Source of the DNA: Flavobacterium sp. UBA4098
Lineage (GTDB): Bacteria > Bacteroidota > Bacteroidia > Flavobacteriales > Flavobacteriaceae
Length of the DNA stretch: 9,015 nucleotides
Assembly (NCBI GenBank): GCA_002382495.1
Contig: DFXW01000015.1
Location: 55,025 to 64,039, forward strand
Direction of reading: 5' to 3'
In this document: in pieces, positions 1 to 6,512 of the stretch
How positions within the stretch are numbered: position 1 is the stretch's first letter
Layout: every line of letters begins with the position of its first letter
Translations under genes and position numbers: made by a program
The notes under the pieces: generated by a model
The model's input: only the letters and a program-made list of their open reading frames with translations
What the model was told of the DNA's origin: nothing
The model's database searches: none

Positions 1-144
1 CGCTGAGTGTGTCAAAGCTAATTTACGTTTTTTAGATTTTTTAGTCAAGATGTGACTTTTAAAAGCATGCTTTCTTTTAATCTTTCCAGAACCAGTAACT
101 TTAAATCGTTTCTTGGCGCTAGATTTGGTTTTCATTTTAGGCAT
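1..144 (-). CDS. rpmI: 50S ribosomal protein L35, 3' end cut by window edge
   Basis: This encodes a small, very basic protein of the large ribosomal subunit. The visible 48 residues begin MPKMKTKSSAKKRFKVTGSG and continue with the Lys/Arg-rich KIKRKHAFKSH and TKKSKKRK stretches typical of L35. The family is usually about 65 residues, so roughly the last quarter lies outside the window. The ATG at 144 is chosen because the MPK(M)KT(K)S start is the conserved L35 N-terminus. An AGG sits five bases upstream of it (150-152), one of the few Shine-Dalgarno-like sequences in this window. The gene is third in the conserved order thrS-infC-rpmI, 86 bases after infC, with no promoter box seen in the gap, so it is probably co-transcribed. 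rplT (L20) would be expected next, to the left. Identity is very secure; co-transcription is inferred. Confidence 0.96.
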   Translation of the reverse strand, partial: MPKMKTKSSAKKRFKVTGSGKIKRKHAFKSHILTKKSKKRKLALTHSA

Positions 145-179
145 TTTTTCCTAGTGTTTTTAATTTATCTTACTTACTG

Positions 180-206
180 TCTTTGCGAGCTTGCGAAGCA
201 ATCTCA
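180..206. repeat. Short dispersed-type intergenic repeat with small hairpin
   Basis: Read on the plus strand, this stretch contains TTGCGA at 183-188 and again at 191-196, so an 8-base unit is nearly duplicated in tandem. It also contains GCTT-GCG-AAGC (189-199), which can fold into a 4-bp hairpin, and it ends in GAAGCAATCTC. From memory, it resembles the family of short intergenic repeats with TTGCGAG...CGAAGCAATCTC ends that are scattered through many bacterial genomes, including flavobacteria. It lies between infC and rpmI, so it should be transcribed within the operon mRNA. Copy number cannot be seen from one window. Confidence 0.5.
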
Positions 207-230
207 ATATTTCTTTATCCTAAATGTGGA

Positions 231-785
231 TTATTTCTTTTTCTTAGGAGCAATGAACATAATCATTCTCTTTCCTTCAAGAACTGGCATCGCTTCAACT
301 TTACCAAATTCTTCTAAATCAGTTGCCAAACGCAATAATAAGATTTGACCTTGATCTTTATAAATGATCGAACGCCCTTTAAAGAAAACAAAAGCTTTCA
401 ATTTAGATCCTTCTTTCAAGAATTTTTCAGCGTTCTTTCTTTTGAACTCGTAATCGTGCTCATCTGTTTGAGGACCAAAACGAATTTCTTTAATCACCAC
501 TTGTGTTGATTTAGCTTTCAAAACCTTTTCACGTTTCTTTTGCTCATAGACAAACTTTTTGTAGTCCATGATTTTACAAACAGGTGGTTCTGCATTTGGT
601 GAAATTTCAACCAAATCCAATTCAAATTCGTCAGCTAATTTCAAAGCATCTGCAGTTTTAAAAACTCCAGGCTCAATATTTTCACCTACAAGACGTACTT
701 CTGGTACACGAATAAAATTATTAATTCGGTGTGCATCTTTCTTTTCTACTCGAGGTTGGTAACCTCTGTTGCTTCTTATTGCTAT
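231..785 (-). CDS. infC: Translation initiation factor IF-3, with AUA start codon
   Basis: IF-3 binds the 30S subunit, keeps subunits apart and checks the start codon and initiator tRNA. Reading from 785 gives 184 residues, close to the 180 of E. coli IF-3. The N-terminal domain shows the conserved RINNFIRVPEVRLVG stretch (about residues 20-34), ELDLVEISPNAEPPVCKIMDY (about 53-73) leads into the basic linker helix, and the C-terminal domain contains KEIRFGPQTDEHDYEFK and FFKGR. No ATG or GTG lies in frame at the N-terminus. The first plausible start is ATA at 783-785, giving M-A-I-R-S-N-R-G, which matches how I recall flavobacterial IF-3 beginning. An in-frame TTG at 644 would remove 47 conserved residues and is rejected. 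The gene starts 16 bases after the thrS stop with no Shine-Dalgarno. A non-AUG start suggests autoregulation as with the AUU of E. coli infC. Function is certain; the exact start is likely. Confidence 0.93.
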   Translation of the reverse strand: MAIRSNRGYQPRVEKKDAHRINNFIRVPEVRLVGENIEPGVFKTADALKLADEFELDLVEISPNAEPPVCKIMDYKKFVYEQKKREKVLKAKSTQVVIKEIRFGPQTDEHDYEFKRKNAEKFLKEGSKLKAFVFFKGRSIIYKDQGQILLLRLATDLEEFGKVEAMPVLEGKRMIMFIAPKKKK

Positions 786-801
786 GGCTTTAAAATTTAA
801 G

Positions 802-2748
802 TTAAACTGTAAATACTTTTAATGTTTTGTTGATCTCTTCAGTAACAATAGCGGCAAATTCCTCTATGGTAACTGTTATGTTTCCTTTTCCTTCTTGACC
901 GTGACGTCGAATTGAAATTGTACCGTTTTTTTCTTCTTCTTCACCTACAATCAGCATGAAAGGCGTTTTTTGCATTTCAGCATCTCTAATTTTCTTACCG
1001 ATTGTTTCGTTTCGATTGTCAATTAGGGCGCGAATTTCGTGATTTTCTAGCAAATCTAAAACTTTTTTGGCATATATTTCATATTTCTCGCTCAATGACA
1101 AGATAATAGCTTGTTCTGGCATTAACCACAATGGGAAATTACCGGCAGTGTGCTCTAATAAAATAGCAATAAAACGTTCCATTGAACCAAATGGTGCACG
1201 GTGAATCATTACGGGTCTATGTAGTTGATCGTCAGATCCTTTGTATGTTAAATCAAAACGCTCTGGCAAGTTGTAATCGACTTGAATCGTACCTAATTGC
1301 CATTGTCTTCCCAAAGCATCTTTTACCATGAAATCCAGCTTTGGACCATAGAAAGCAGCTTCGCCATATTCAACAACGGTATTCAATCCTTTGTCTCTAG
1401 CAGCATTGATAATAGCATTTTCGGCTTTTTCCCAATTTTCATCAGAACCAATGTACTTGTCTCTATTTTCTTGATCGCGTAAGGAAATTTGAGCGGTAAA
1501 GTTTTCAAATCCTAACGAACCGAAAACATACAATACCAAATCAATTACTTTTTTGAACTCTTCGTCCAATTGTTCTGGTGTACAGAAAATATGTGCATCA
1601 TCTTGAGTAAATCCTCTAACACGAGTTAAACCGTGTAATTCGCCACTTTGTTCGTAACGGTATACAGTTCCAAATTCAGCATAACGTTTTGGCAAATCTT
1701 TGTACGACCAAGGACGCACATTGTAAATCTCACAATGGTGAGGACAGTTCATTGGTTTCAACAAAAACTCTTCACCTTCGGCAGGCGTGTTGATGGGTTG
1801 AAAACTATCAGCTCCATACTTCGCATAGTGACCTGAAGTTACGTACAATTCTTTTTGACCAATATGGGGTGTAACCACTTGTTCGTAACCTGCTTTTTTC
1901 TGTGCTCTTTTCAAAAATTGCTCTAAACGATCACGCAAAGCAGCTCCTTTTGGCAGCCATAAAGGCAAACCTTGACCTACTTTGGATGAAAAAGCAAACA
2001 ATTCCAATTCTTTTCCTAGTTTTCTATGATCACGACGTTTGGCCTCTTCCAATAATTCTAGGTATTCAGTCAAATCTTTTTGCTTAGGGAATGAAATTCC
2101 GTACACTCGAGTTAACTGTTTGTTTTTTTCATCACCTCTCCAATACGCACCAGCAACGCTCATCACTTTCATGGCCTTGATAATTCCAGTGTTTGGAATA
2201 TGACCTCCACGACATAAATCAGTGAAAGTAGAGTGATCACAAAAAGTAATCGTTCCGTCTTCTAGGTTCGAAATTAATTCGGTTTTGTAGACATTGTCTT
2301 TGTATACTTCAAGCGCTTCTGCCTTAGTCACAGGACGCAATTTGAATTCGTGTTTGTCTCTTGAAATTTCTAAAACGCGGTCTTCAATTTTTTTAAAATC
2401 GGCATCGGTAATTTTATGATCTTCGAAATCAACATCATAATAAAATCCGTTAGCGATTGCAGGTCCAAGTGTCAATTTGATTCCTGGATACATTTCTTCT
2501 AAAACCTGCGCCATCACGTGTGAAGTAGAATGCCAAAAGGCTTTTTTTCCTCCTTCGTCGTTCCAAGTAAAAAGAACAAGACTACCATCTGTGGTCAAAG
2601 GCGTAACGGTTTCAACGGTAGTACCATTGAATGAAGCAGAAATAACATTTCTAGCCAATCCTTCGCTAATGCTTTTTGCAACGTCCATTGGGGTAATCCC
2701 AGCTGCAAATTCTTTCACAGACCCATCGGGTAAAGTAATCTTAATCAT
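802..2748 (-). CDS. thrS: Threonyl-tRNA synthetase
   Basis: This cytoplasmic class II synthetase charges tRNA-Thr and edits mischarged Ser-tRNA. The 648 residues cover the full family architecture. A TGS domain occupies about residues 1-62. The editing domain shows HSTSH (His73, His77) and CRGGH (Cys179, His183). The catalytic core carries motif 2 around RYEQSGELHGLTRVRGF (364-380) and motif 3 at HRAPFGSMER (516-525). The three zinc ligands that select threonine are present: Cys335 in MNCPHH, His386 in DDAHIF and His516 in MIHRAP. The anticodon-binding domain occupies about 545-648. The ATG at 2748 gives the standard MIKITLPDGS start. It is the first gene of thrS-infC-rpmI, under its own promoter. 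The predicted 5' leader is only about 15 bases, too short for a T-box or attenuator. Nothing looks missing or unusual. Confidence 0.99.
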   Translation of the reverse strand: MIKITLPDGSVKEFAAGITPMDVAKSISEGLARNVISASFNGTTVETVTPLTTDGSLVLFTWNDEGGKKAFWHSTSHVMAQVLEEMYPGIKLTLGPAIANGFYYDVDFEDHKITDADFKKIEDRVLEISRDKHEFKLRPVTKAEALEVYKDNVYKTELISNLEDGTITFCDHSTFTDLCRGGHIPNTGIIKAMKVMSVAGAYWRGDEKNKQLTRVYGISFPKQKDLTEYLELLEEAKRRDHRKLGKELELFAFSSKVGQGLPLWLPKGAALRDRLEQFLKRAQKKAGYEQVVTPHIGQKELYVTSGHYAKYGADSFQPINTPAEGEEFLLKPMNCPHHCEIYNVRPWSYKDLPKRYAEFGTVYRYEQSGELHGLTRVRGFTQDDAHIFCTPEQLDEEFKKVIDLVLYVFGSLGFENFTAQISLRDQENRDKYIGSDENWEKAENAIINAARDKGLNTVVEYGEAAFYGPKLDFMVKDALGRQWQLGTIQVDYNLPERFDLTYKGSDDQLHRPVMIHRAPFGSMERFIAILLEHTAGNFPLWLMPEQAIILSLSEKYEIYAKKVLDLLENHEIRALIDNRNETIGKKIRDAEMQKTPFMLIVGEEEEKNGTISIRRHGQEGKGNITVTIEEFAAIVTEEINKTLKVFTV

Positions 2749-2769
2749 TGTAAACTATTTTTAGGATTG

Positions 2770-2802
2770 CAAATATAGGGTATTGAAAAAACACACACAA
2801 AA
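2770..2802 (-). promoter_or_regulatory. thrS promoter, Bacteroidota type
   Basis: On the minus strand the -7 box is TATATTTG (2777 down to 2770), a perfect TAnnTTTG match. A -33 box TTTTG (2802 to 2798) sits 20 bases upstream of it, within the known spacing. The transcript should start near 2764, about 15 bases before the thrS ATG. Confidence 0.75.
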
Positions 2803-2911
2803 TATAAGCAAGGTTTGTGCGTGGTTTTTAGCGGATTTTAGCAAATAATATTCAAAATTGGAACTTGTTTTAAAATTGGCTCTAGAAGTTTCGTTACTAA
2901 AAACTATTCTT

Positions 2912-2919
2912 TACTTTTG
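2912..2919 (+). promoter_or_regulatory. pyrD promoter -7 box
   Basis: TACTTTTG is a perfect TAnnTTTG match, 20 bases before the pyrD ATG, giving a predicted leader of about 14 bases. No clear TTTG -33 element is seen at the usual distance; the nearest is a TTTC near 2889. The 191-base gap to thrS also holds two copies of TTTTAGC ten bases apart (2826 and 2836) and two copies of AAAATTGG (2854 and 2872). Their role is unknown. Confidence 0.6.
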
Positions 2920-2939
2920 CAACACTCAAAATCACAACT

Positions 2940-3959
2940 ATGTACAAGCTATTAATTCGTCCGATACTTTTTTGTTTTGACCCTGAAAAAGTACACTATT
3001 TTACGTTTTCATTGATTCGTATCATTTCTAAAATACCCGGTTTTTCAGGACTTTTTCGTGCCTTATACGATGTGAATGATCGTCGTTTAGAAACCGAAGT
3101 TTTCGGATTGAAATTTAAAAACCCAGTGGGTTTAGCAGCTGGTTTTGATAAGAATGCGGTTTTGTACAAAGAGTTGTCCAATTTCGGCTTTGGCTTTATA
3201 GAAATTGGAACAATTACTCCAAAAGCACAAGATGGAAATCCAAAAAAACGTTTGTTTCGTTTAAAAGAAGATAGCGCGATTATTAACCGAATGGGTTTTA
3301 ATAACGGCGGAGTGGAACAAGCAGTGTTGCGTTTGAAAAAAAATAACGGAGTATTAATCGGCGGAAATATTGGAAAAAACAAAGTAACACCTAACGAAGA
3401 AGCGACTTCTGATTATGAAATTTGTTTTGAGGCGTTATTTGATTATGTAGATTATTTTGTGGTCAATGTGAGTTCGCCAAACACCCCTAATTTACGTGCT
3501 TTACAAGATAAAGAGCCGTTAACCGAATTGTTGCAAACCTTGCAAAATAAAAATTGGGCTAAGCCAAAACCGAAACCTATTTTATTAAAAATCGCACCGG
3601 ATTTAACGGATGAGCAATTGTTGGATATCATCGATATTGTCAACGAAACCAAAATTGCAGGAGTGATTGCCACCAATACTACTTTGTCACGTGATGGATT
3701 GGTTTCTGAAAATAAAATTGAAATGGGTGGATTGTCTGGGAAGCCTTTGGAAAAACGATCAACAGAAGTCATCCGATTTTTAGCTGAAAAGAGCAATAAA
3801 TCCTTTCCAATTATTGGAGTTGGCGGAATTCATTCTGCTGATGATGCTCTCGAAAAGCTAGAAGCAGGAGCTAGTTTGGTGCAATTGTATACAGGTTTTA
3901 TTTATGAAGGCCCGGCTTTAGTCAAAGCAATTAACAAAGCAGTTTTAAGAAATAAATAG
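2940..3959 (+). CDS. pyrD: Dihydroorotate dehydrogenase, quinone-dependent (class 2)
   Basis: This enzyme oxidises dihydroorotate to orotate in de novo pyrimidine synthesis, passing electrons through FMN to membrane quinone. The 339 residues match class 2 enzymes. A hydrophobic, amphipathic N-terminal extension (about residues 1-45), which docks to the inner membrane and takes up quinone, is present; soluble class 1 enzymes lack it. FMN and substrate motifs follow: GLAAGFDK (64-71), GTITPKAQDGNP (90-101), INRMGFNN (115-122) and NVSSPNTPNLR (176-186). In the last motif, Ser179 corresponds to the catalytic base serine of E. coli PyrD. Lys217 in LLKIAPD and the GVGGI phosphate-binding loop (293-297) are also present. 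The ATG at 2940 follows the -7 box by 20 bases. The HMG-CoA lyase gene starts 48 bases after its stop, with no terminator between them, so read-through is possible. Confidence 0.98.
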   Translation: MYKLLIRPILFCFDPEKVHYFTFSLIRIISKIPGFSGLFRALYDVNDRRLETEVFGLKFKNPVGLAAGFDKNAVLYKELSNFGFGFIEIGTITPKAQDGNPKKRLFRLKEDSAIINRMGFNNGGVEQAVLRLKKNNGVLIGGNIGKNKVTPNEEATSDYEICFEALFDYVDYFVVNVSSPNTPNLRALQDKEPLTELLQTLQNKNWAKPKPKPILLKIAPDLTDEQLLDIIDIVNETKIAGVIATNTTLSRDGLVSENKIEMGGLSGKPLEKRSTEVIRFLAEKSNKSFPIIGVGGIHSADDALEKLEAGASLVQLYTGFIYEGPALVKAINKAVLRNK

Positions 3960-3966
3960 ATTTTTC

Positions 3967-4000
3967 TTTGCTTTCTAACTCTTGATTTTTACTACCTTTG
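3967..4000 (+). promoter_or_regulatory. Promoter of HMG-CoA lyase gene, giving a near-leaderless mRNA
   Basis: TACCTTTG at 3993-4000 is a perfect TAnnTTTG -7 box, and TTTG at 3967-3970 lies 22 bases upstream as a -33 box. The ATG begins at 4008, only 7 bases after the -7 box. Transcription would therefore begin at or within a few bases of the start codon. Confidence 0.68.
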
Positions 4001-4007
4001 ATTCGCT

Positions 4008-4871
4008 ATGAAAACAGTAAAAATCATTGAATGTCCGCGTGATGCTATGCAAGGAATAAAGACTTTTATTCCGACGGCTAACAAAGTGACCTATATCCAA
4101 TCGTTATTGCGAGTGGGGTTTGATAGCATTGATTTTGGAAGTTTTGTTTCGCCTAAAGCGATTCCCCAAATGCAAGATACTGCCGAAGTTTTAGCACAAC
4201 TGGATTTGTCTCAAACCAAAAGTAAGTTACTGGCCATTATTGCCAATACACAAGGTGCAGAGGCAGCTTGTAATTTTCCTGAAATTCAATATTTAGGTTT
4301 TCCATTTTCTATTTCGGAAAACTTTCAAATGCGTAATACCCACAAAACCATTTCGCAATCTTTAGTCAGTTTACAAGAAATTTTAAATTTGGCTGATGCC
4401 AAAAACAAACAAGTAATAGCTTATCTTTCTATGGGTTTTGGCAATCCCTACGGTGATCCTTGGAACACTGAAATTGTGGGGGAGTGGACTGAAAAATTAG
4501 CAGGAATGGGAGTTAAAATTGTGTCACTTTCTGACACCATTGGAAGTTCTACTCCAGAAGTGATTTCGTATTTGTTTTCCAATTTAATTCCGGCTTATCC
4601 AACTATTGAATTTGGCGCACATTTACACACCACTCCGGATTCTTGGTTTGAGAAAATTGACGCTGCCTATCATGCTGGCTGCCTCCGATTTGATGGTGCA
4701 ATTCAAGGTTTTGGTGGATGCCCCATGGCGACCAATCATTTGACTGGAAATATGCCGACTGAAAAACTACTCTCTTACTTTACGGCTCAAAAAGCCACTA
4801 CTAATTTGAGTCCGATGAGTTTTGAAAGTGCGTATAATGAAGCGTCGAAAGTCTTTAATTCATTTCATTAA
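4008..4871 (+). CDS. Hydroxymethylglutaryl-CoA lyase family protein (divergent)
   Basis: HMG-CoA lyase splits HMG-CoA into acetyl-CoA and acetoacetate, the last step of leucine breakdown. The 287-residue protein is a full-length DRE-TIM barrel. It shows ECPRDAMQ (8-15; Arg11, Asp12), FVSPKAIPQM (46-55), the metal-binding pair HLH (His205, His207), GFGGCPMA (234-241; Cys238) and LTGNMPTE (245-252; Asn248). Aligned by eye with the human enzyme, the metal ligands and catalytic cysteine are kept. However, the conserved Glu of IEVTSFVSPK is Asp42 here (IDFGSFVSPK), and the HxHDTYG motif reads HLHTTPD. The Cys-containing GGCP loop favours HMG-CoA lyase over isopropylmalate or homocitrate synthases, which are much longer. 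No other leucine or ketone-body gene lies nearby, so the substrate is not proven. Family assignment is strong; the exact reaction is likely. Confidence 0.88.
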   Translation: MKTVKIIECPRDAMQGIKTFIPTANKVTYIQSLLRVGFDSIDFGSFVSPKAIPQMQDTAEVLAQLDLSQTKSKLLAIIANTQGAEAACNFPEIQYLGFPFSISENFQMRNTHKTISQSLVSLQEILNLADAKNKQVIAYLSMGFGNPYGDPWNTEIVGEWTEKLAGMGVKIVSLSDTIGSSTPEVISYLFSNLIPAYPTIEFGAHLHTTPDSWFEKIDAAYHAGCLRFDGAIQGFGGCPMATNHLTGNMPTEKLLSYFTAQKATTNLSPMSFESAYNEASKVFNSFH

Positions 4872-4903
4872 AATTTCTAAAGAATAAATACTACTGATTT
4901 CGG

Positions 4904-4936
4904 TTGTATATTATTGATTATTTTTCTCTATATTTG
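4904..4936 (+). promoter_or_regulatory. guaB promoter, Bacteroidota type
   Basis: TATATTTG at 4929-4936 is a perfect -7 box, with TTG at 4904-4906 as the -33 element 22 bases upstream. The predicted start near 4942 leaves a leader of about 24 bases. A 10-base palindrome TTGCATGCAA (4934-4943) covers the end of the -7 box and the likely start point. Confidence 0.7.
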
Positions 4937-4938
4937 CA

Positions 4939-4966
4939 TGCAATTTAACATCTACAACAAATTGCA
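4939..4966 (+). repeat. 8-bp inverted repeat in the guaB leader, abutting the start codon
   Basis: TGCAATTT (4939-4946) and its exact complement AAATTGCA (4959-4966) flank a 12-base loop, and the right arm ends immediately before the guaB ATG. The left arm begins about where transcription should start. It could act as an RNA hairpin affecting initiation or as a DNA operator. One 8-bp repeat can also arise by chance in AT-rich DNA. Confidence 0.4.
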
Positions 4967-6439
4967 ATGATCGCACACAATTCTAAGATTATCGGCGAAG
5001 GATTAACTTACGATGACGTTCTATTAGTTCCTAACTATTCTAATGTGCTTCCACGCGAAGTAAGTATTCAATCAAAATTTTCAAGAAACATTACTTTAAA
5101 CGTTCCTATTGTGGCAGCTGCTATGGATACGGTAACGGAAAGCTCTATGGCTATAGCTATGGCACAAGAAGGCGGAATTGGAGTGTTGCATAAGAATATG
5201 ACAATTGAACAACAAGCGGCTAAAGTGCGTAAAGTAAAACGTGCAGAGTCAGGAATGATCATTGATCCAGTTACTTTACCGTTGACTTCTACGGTTGCCG
5301 ATGCTAAAAATGCGATGAAAGAATTCGGAATTGGTGGAATCCCAATTGTAGACGAACATAAAATCTTAAAAGGAATTGTTACCAATCGTGATTTGCGTTT
5401 TGAAAAAAATGGCGCACGTCCTATTATTGAAGTAATGACTTCTCAAAACCTTATTACTGTTGCTGAAGGAACTTCATTAGAACAAGCAGAAGTAGTTTTA
5501 CAAGGAAACAAAATCGAAAAATTACCTGTGATTAATGCTAAAAATGAATTAGTTGGTTTAATCACGTTTAGAGATATTACTAAATTAACTCAGAAACCTA
5601 TTGCTAACAAAGACGTTTACGGACGTTTGCGAGTTGCTGCTGCTATTGGAGTTACAGGAGATGCGGTACAACGAGCAGAAGCTTTGGTAAAAGCGGGAGT
5701 TGATGCTATTATTATTGATACAGCTCACGGACATACGCAAGGTGTGGTAAATGTGTTGAAAGAAGTAAAAGCTAAATTTCCTAAAATTGATGTTATAGTA
5801 GGAAATATTGCTACACCAGAAGCAGCTAAATATTTAGTTGAAAATGGGGCTGATGGCGTAAAAGTAGGAATTGGACCAGGTTCGATTTGTACTACTCGTA
5901 TCGTGGCAGGTGTTGGTTTTCCTCAATTCTCTGCTGTTTTAGAAGTAGCTGCGGCTATCAAAGGAACAGGAGTTCCCGTAATTGCAGATGGTGGAATTCG
6001 TTATACCGGAGATATCCCTAAAGCGATTGCTGCAGGTGCTGACTGTGTAATGTTAGGTTCGCTTTTAGCTGGTACTAAAGAATCTCCAGGGGAAACTATT
6101 ATTTTTGAAGGAAGAAAATTCAAGTCGTACCGCGGAATGGGGTCTGTTGAAGCCATGCAAGGTGGGTCGAAAGACCGTTATTTCCAAGATGTGGAAGACG
6201 ATGTAAAAAAATTAGTTCCAGAAGGAATTGTAGGTCGTGTACCTTACAAAGGAGAATTAAACGAAAGTATGTTACAATTCATTGGTGGTCTTCGTGCCGG
6301 AATGGGTTACTGTGGTGCTAAAGATATTCCAACCCTACAAGATACAGGACGTTTTGTTCGTATTACTTCAAGCGGAATTACAGAAAGTCATCCACATAAT
6401 GTTACGATTACTAAAGAAGCTCCGAATTATTCAAGATAA
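4967..6439 (+). CDS. guaB: Inosine-5'-monophosphate dehydrogenase
   Basis: IMPDH oxidises IMP to XMP with NAD, the committed step to GMP. The 490 residues are the usual bacterial length. The catalytic barrel begins with GLTYDDVLLVP (12-22). Two CBS domains are inserted at about residues 95-205; in the family these bind adenine and guanine nucleotides and tune activity. The barrel then resumes with GIGPGSICTTR (301-311), where Cys308 forms the covalent intermediate. The IMP phosphate site is at IADGGIRYTGD (339-349), and the mobile flap is at YRGMGSVEAM (388-397) to GSKDRYF, with the Arg404-Tyr405 dyad. All key residues are present. The ATG at 4967 gives the standard MIAHNSKIIGEG start. The gene has its own promoter and ends 21 bases before a strong hairpin terminator shared with convergent purB. 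No purine riboswitch could fit in the short leader. Confidence 0.99.
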   Translation: MIAHNSKIIGEGLTYDDVLLVPNYSNVLPREVSIQSKFSRNITLNVPIVAAAMDTVTESSMAIAMAQEGGIGVLHKNMTIEQQAAKVRKVKRAESGMIIDPVTLPLTSTVADAKNAMKEFGIGGIPIVDEHKILKGIVTNRDLRFEKNGARPIIEVMTSQNLITVAEGTSLEQAEVVLQGNKIEKLPVINAKNELVGLITFRDITKLTQKPIANKDVYGRLRVAAAIGVTGDAVQRAEALVKAGVDAIIIDTAHGHTQGVVNVLKEVKAKFPKIDVIVGNIATPEAAKYLVENGADGVKVGIGPGSICTTRIVAGVGFPQFSAVLEVAAAIKGTGVPVIADGGIRYTGDIPKAIAAGADCVMLGSLLAGTKESPGETIIFEGRKFKSYRGMGSVEAMQGGSKDRYFQDVEDDVKKLVPEGIVGRVPYKGELNESMLQFIGGLRAGMGYCGAKDIPTLQDTGRFVRITSSGITESHPHNVTITKEAPNYSR

Positions 6440-6459
6440 TTAGAGTACATATTCAAATA

Positions 6460-6493
6460 AAAAAAGGCTTAAGATATTTCTTAAGCCTTTTTT
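6460..6493. terminator. Bidirectional intrinsic terminator between guaB and purB
   Basis: A perfect 14-bp inverted repeat has a core GGCTTAAG (6466-6473) and CTTAAGCC (6480-6487), a 6-base loop ATATTT, six A before the stem and six T after it. Because each strand reads stem then T-run, it can stop transcripts from both directions. It lies 20 bases past the guaB stop and 19 bases past the purB stop. Confidence 0.92.
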
Positions 6494-6512
6494 ATGTTTT
6501 CAATTTTGTTGA

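Noticed and set aside
52..348. Plus-strand ORF of 98 codons across rpmI, the gap and infC
   Set aside because: It is antisense to two conserved genes and is Phe/Leu-rich as expected from reading Lys/Arg-rich genes backwards.
231..644. Shorter infC starting at a TTG (644)
   Set aside because: It would delete 47 residues that match the conserved IF-3 N-terminal domain and leave 141 bases of clear coding sequence unexplained.
2477..2764. Plus-strand ORF of 95 codons opposite the start of thrS
   Set aside because: It lies almost entirely antisense to conserved thrS codons and has no family-like sequence or promoter box.
2749..2800. T-box or threonine attenuator ahead of thrS
   Set aside because: The predicted leader is only about 15 bases, with no room for a specifier loop, leader peptide or terminator.
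2788..2800. Short AC-repeat run upstream of thrS as a phase-variable tract
   Set aside because: It has only about four to five AC units within the -33 to -7 spacer; too short to expect slippage, although its length does set promoter spacing.
2996..3796. Minus-strand ORFs (2996-3382 and 3452-3796) opposite pyrD
   Set aside because: They mirror conserved pyrD coding sequence, with low-complexity translations and no start signals.
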